A stretch of DNA of 6,265 bases from Syntrophobacterales bacterium (GTDB lineage: Bacteria > Desulfobacterota > Syntrophia > Syntrophales > JAAYKM01): NCBI GenBank assembly GCA_031285215.1, contig JAITWQ010000198.1, positions 1-6,265 of the forward strand, in the 5' to 3' direction. The number at the start of each line of letters is the position of its first letter. Position 1 is the stretch's first letter. Shown here piece by piece: positions 4,957-6,265 of the stretch. Both the position numbers and the translations under genes were made by a program. The notes beneath the pieces were generated by a model. The model made no database searches. It was not told where the DNA came from and was given only the letters and a program-made list of their open reading frames with translations.

Positions 4957-6027
4957 ATGGTTGATAATCTGATTGTCAAGGCAGGAAAAAACGCCCTCGC
5001 CATGATTCGTGACGAAGGTTTTAACTGGAATCGTGTAACAACCTACTACGGCCCCGCGTCAGGCCCGCGATGGCTTATCGCCAGCGGCTTTGATTTAACC
5101 ATGATGCAGGAAAACTGCCTGGGGAAAGATCATCCCGTTCTTCTGGCAGGCGCATCATCAGGAGCATGGCGGTTTGCGCCCTGGCTCTTTCCGGAAGCAA
5201 TGAAAAGCTTTCTTACATTGAGGCAGTCCTATATTGAAACAAACTACGAAAAAGACATTTCCCCTCAAGGAGTGCGGGAAACGTTAAAAAAAGTGATTGA
5301 TCACTATATTGAAGATGACGCGATTCCCTTCGCACTGAAAAACAAGCAATACCGCCTCGCCGTCATCACCGCACGTTCCCGTAACATCATGGCGTCGGAA
5401 ACGCCCATCCTGCTGAAAATGGGCTTTGGGCTGTGTTTCCTGAACAACGCCGTCTGTGCGGCGGCAATCCATTCTTATTTTGAAAGGATTGTCTTTTACT
5501 CCGGCCCCAAACCGCCGCCTTTCTGCCTCAAAAATACCTTTCGCGGCCGTTACATCCCTTTGCAGGCTGACAATTTGAAACACGCTATTTTGGCTTCGGG
5601 AGCTATCCCTCTGGTCGTTGGGGGAGTACGGAATATCTTTGGGGCTCCCAAGGGAATTTACCGCGATGGAGGCATGGTTGATTACCACATTAACGAACCA
5701 TTCACGGATAATCCGCAGGAAATAACGCTTTTCTTTACCCATCAGGGACACAGTCAGCCCACATGGATGGACAAGGTATGGAAACACCGGCAATCCCCAT
5801 CCTCTTTTATGGATAATGTCCTCATGGTTTATCCTACCCAAACTTTTATTTCCAATCTTCCCGATGGCAAAGTCCCCGACCGGAACGATTTTATCAGCTA
5901 CGCGGGTCAACAAAGTACGCGCATCCGCAAATGGTGGGAAGCCGTGGAAAAATCGAAACATTTGGGAGAAGAGTTTCTGGAACTGGCGGCCAGCGGCCGC
6001 ATACGGAAATTTGCGTATCCCCTGTGA
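4957..6027 (+). CDS. Patatin-like phospholipase/acyl hydrolase family protein
   Basis: A 356-residue protein with a patatin-type Ser-Asp dyad. The nucleophile elbow is GASSG (65-69, Ser67) and the catalytic Asp237 is in YRDGGMVDYHINEP. ASGAIPLVVGG (213-223) corresponds to the conserved 'ASxAxP' segment before the Asp motif in patatins. The usual glycine-rich oxyanion loop (GGGxRG) is replaced by YGPASGPRW (31-39). Family members release fatty acids from phospholipids or other acyl lipids, but this divergent branch has no substrate I can name. There is no signal peptide or transmembrane helix, so a cytoplasmic or peripheral-membrane location is likely. The ATG at 4957 is the only reasonable start: an in-frame TGA lies at 4936-4938. 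Its best upstream purine run (AAAGG, 4940-4944) is rather far away at 12 bases, so initiation may be modest. It lies 76 bases after mog, with no terminator between them. Confidence 0.8.
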   Translation: MVDNLIVKAGKNALAMIRDEGFNWNRVTTYYGPASGPRWLIASGFDLTMMQENCLGKDHPVLLAGASSGAWRFAPWLFPEAMKSFLTLRQSYIETNYEKDISPQGVRETLKKVIDHYIEDDAIPFALKNKQYRLAVITARSRNIMASETPILLKMGFGLCFLNNAVCAAAIHSYFERIVFYSGPKPPPFCLKNTFRGRYIPLQADNLKHAILASGAIPLVVGGVRNIFGAPKGIYRDGGMVDYHINEPFTDNPQEITLFFTHQGHSQPTWMDKVWKHRQSPSSFMDNVLMVYPTQTFISNLPDGKVPDRNDFISYAGQQSTRIRKWWEAVEKSKHLGEEFLELAASGRIRKFAYPL

Positions 6028-6050
6028 AGAGAATGTAAATCCATCCGAAA

Positions 6051-6265
6051 GTGAAAAATCACCGTGACGTCTTTTCCAAACAGGCTATAGCTGATGATTT
6101 CCTGCGTTCATGCCGTCTCTGCCCGCATCAATGCGGCGTGGACCGTCTGCGCGGCGAAAAAGGCATCTGCGGCTTGGGCAAGGATATACGTCTGTCCCAG
6201 GCGCTGCCTCATCACGGAGAAGAACCGCCCCTTTCCGGCACAGGGGGAGCGGGAACGCTTTTTTT
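6051..6265 (+). CDS. PflX-like radical SAM protein, N-terminal fragment (cut by right edge)
   Basis: About 71 codons are visible from a GTG at 6051; an in-frame TAA at 6036-6038 and the absence of any in-frame ATG make GTG the likely start. The peptide has a cysteine cluster CRLCPHQCGVDRLRGEKGIC (Cys21, Cys24, Cys28, Cys40), then HHGEEPPLSGTGGAGTLF. This is the recognisable N-terminus of the family annotated as pyruvate-formate-lyase-activating-enzyme homologues (PflX-like), where the next residues normally run into 'SGC' and the CxxxCxxC motif binding the 4Fe-4S cluster of radical SAM enzymes. That motif lies outside the window. The N-terminal cysteines probably bind an additional metal site. 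The true role of this group is not settled; it need not activate pyruvate formate-lyase. It begins 23 bases after the patatin-like gene, so it probably belongs to the same transcript. No good Shine-Dalgarno is visible at a normal distance. Confidence 0.85.
   Translation, partial: MKNHRDVFSKQAIADDFLRSCRLCPHQCGVDRLRGEKGICGLGKDIRLSQALPHHGEEPPLSGTGGAGTLF

Noticed and set aside
5284..5961. Open frame of 225 codons on the minus strand inside the patatin-like gene
   Set aside because: It is antisense to the catalytic Asp and ASGAIP segments of the real gene, with no recognisable domain or ribosome-binding site.

Overview
The window looks like an ordinary chromosomal stretch from a Gram-negative anaerobe of moderate GC content. 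The gene content (an EF-G paralogue, a PflX-like radical SAM protein, a molybdopterin enzyme, and what looks like the start of a type VI secretion ATPase) would suit Desulfobacterota or a related syntrophic lineage. That placement is inference from gene content and protein style, not from a marker gene. No rRNA, tRNA, CRISPR array, transposase or phage gene is visible.

Left part (1-2041, all minus strand). The window opens with the first 25 codons of a ClpV/TssH-like AAA+ ATPase reading out of the left edge, behind a plausible sigma-70 promoter. A gene-poor, partly very AT-rich spacer (77-470) follows, with two compact hairpins, a repeated 11-mer and only tiny doubtful ORFs. Next comes a two-gene minus-strand unit, read right to left: an alpha/beta hydrolase (2041-1244) with a complete Ser-Asp-His triad, then a HAD-superfamily phosphatase (1157-471). 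An imperfect hairpin lies between them.

Centre (2042-2314). A 273-bp divergent intergenic region carries the regulatory signals of both flanking units: a strong Shine-Dalgarno for the rightward gene, TTGAC-type -35 boxes and an interrupted inverted repeat.

Right part (2315-6265, all plus strand). This is a compact, apparently co-transcribed set: an EF-G-like translational GTPase, a MogA/MoaB-type molybdopterin adenylyltransferase whose ribosome-binding site lies inside the last codons of the GTPase gene, a cytoplasmic patatin-like acyl hydrolase, and the start of a PflX-like radical SAM protein cut by the right edge. The proteins do not form a recognised pathway. The tight spacing suggests co-expression, possibly only as a housekeeping/anaerobic-metabolism cluster.

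The most distinctive protein is the EF-G-like GTPase. It keeps the domain IV tip expected of a translocase, but the catalytic histidine of the G3 motif (DTPGH) is replaced by aspartate (DTPGD), and the switch I and G4 motifs are also altered. This points to a specialised EF-G paralogue rather than the main translocase. I see no convincing new multi-gene system in the window.
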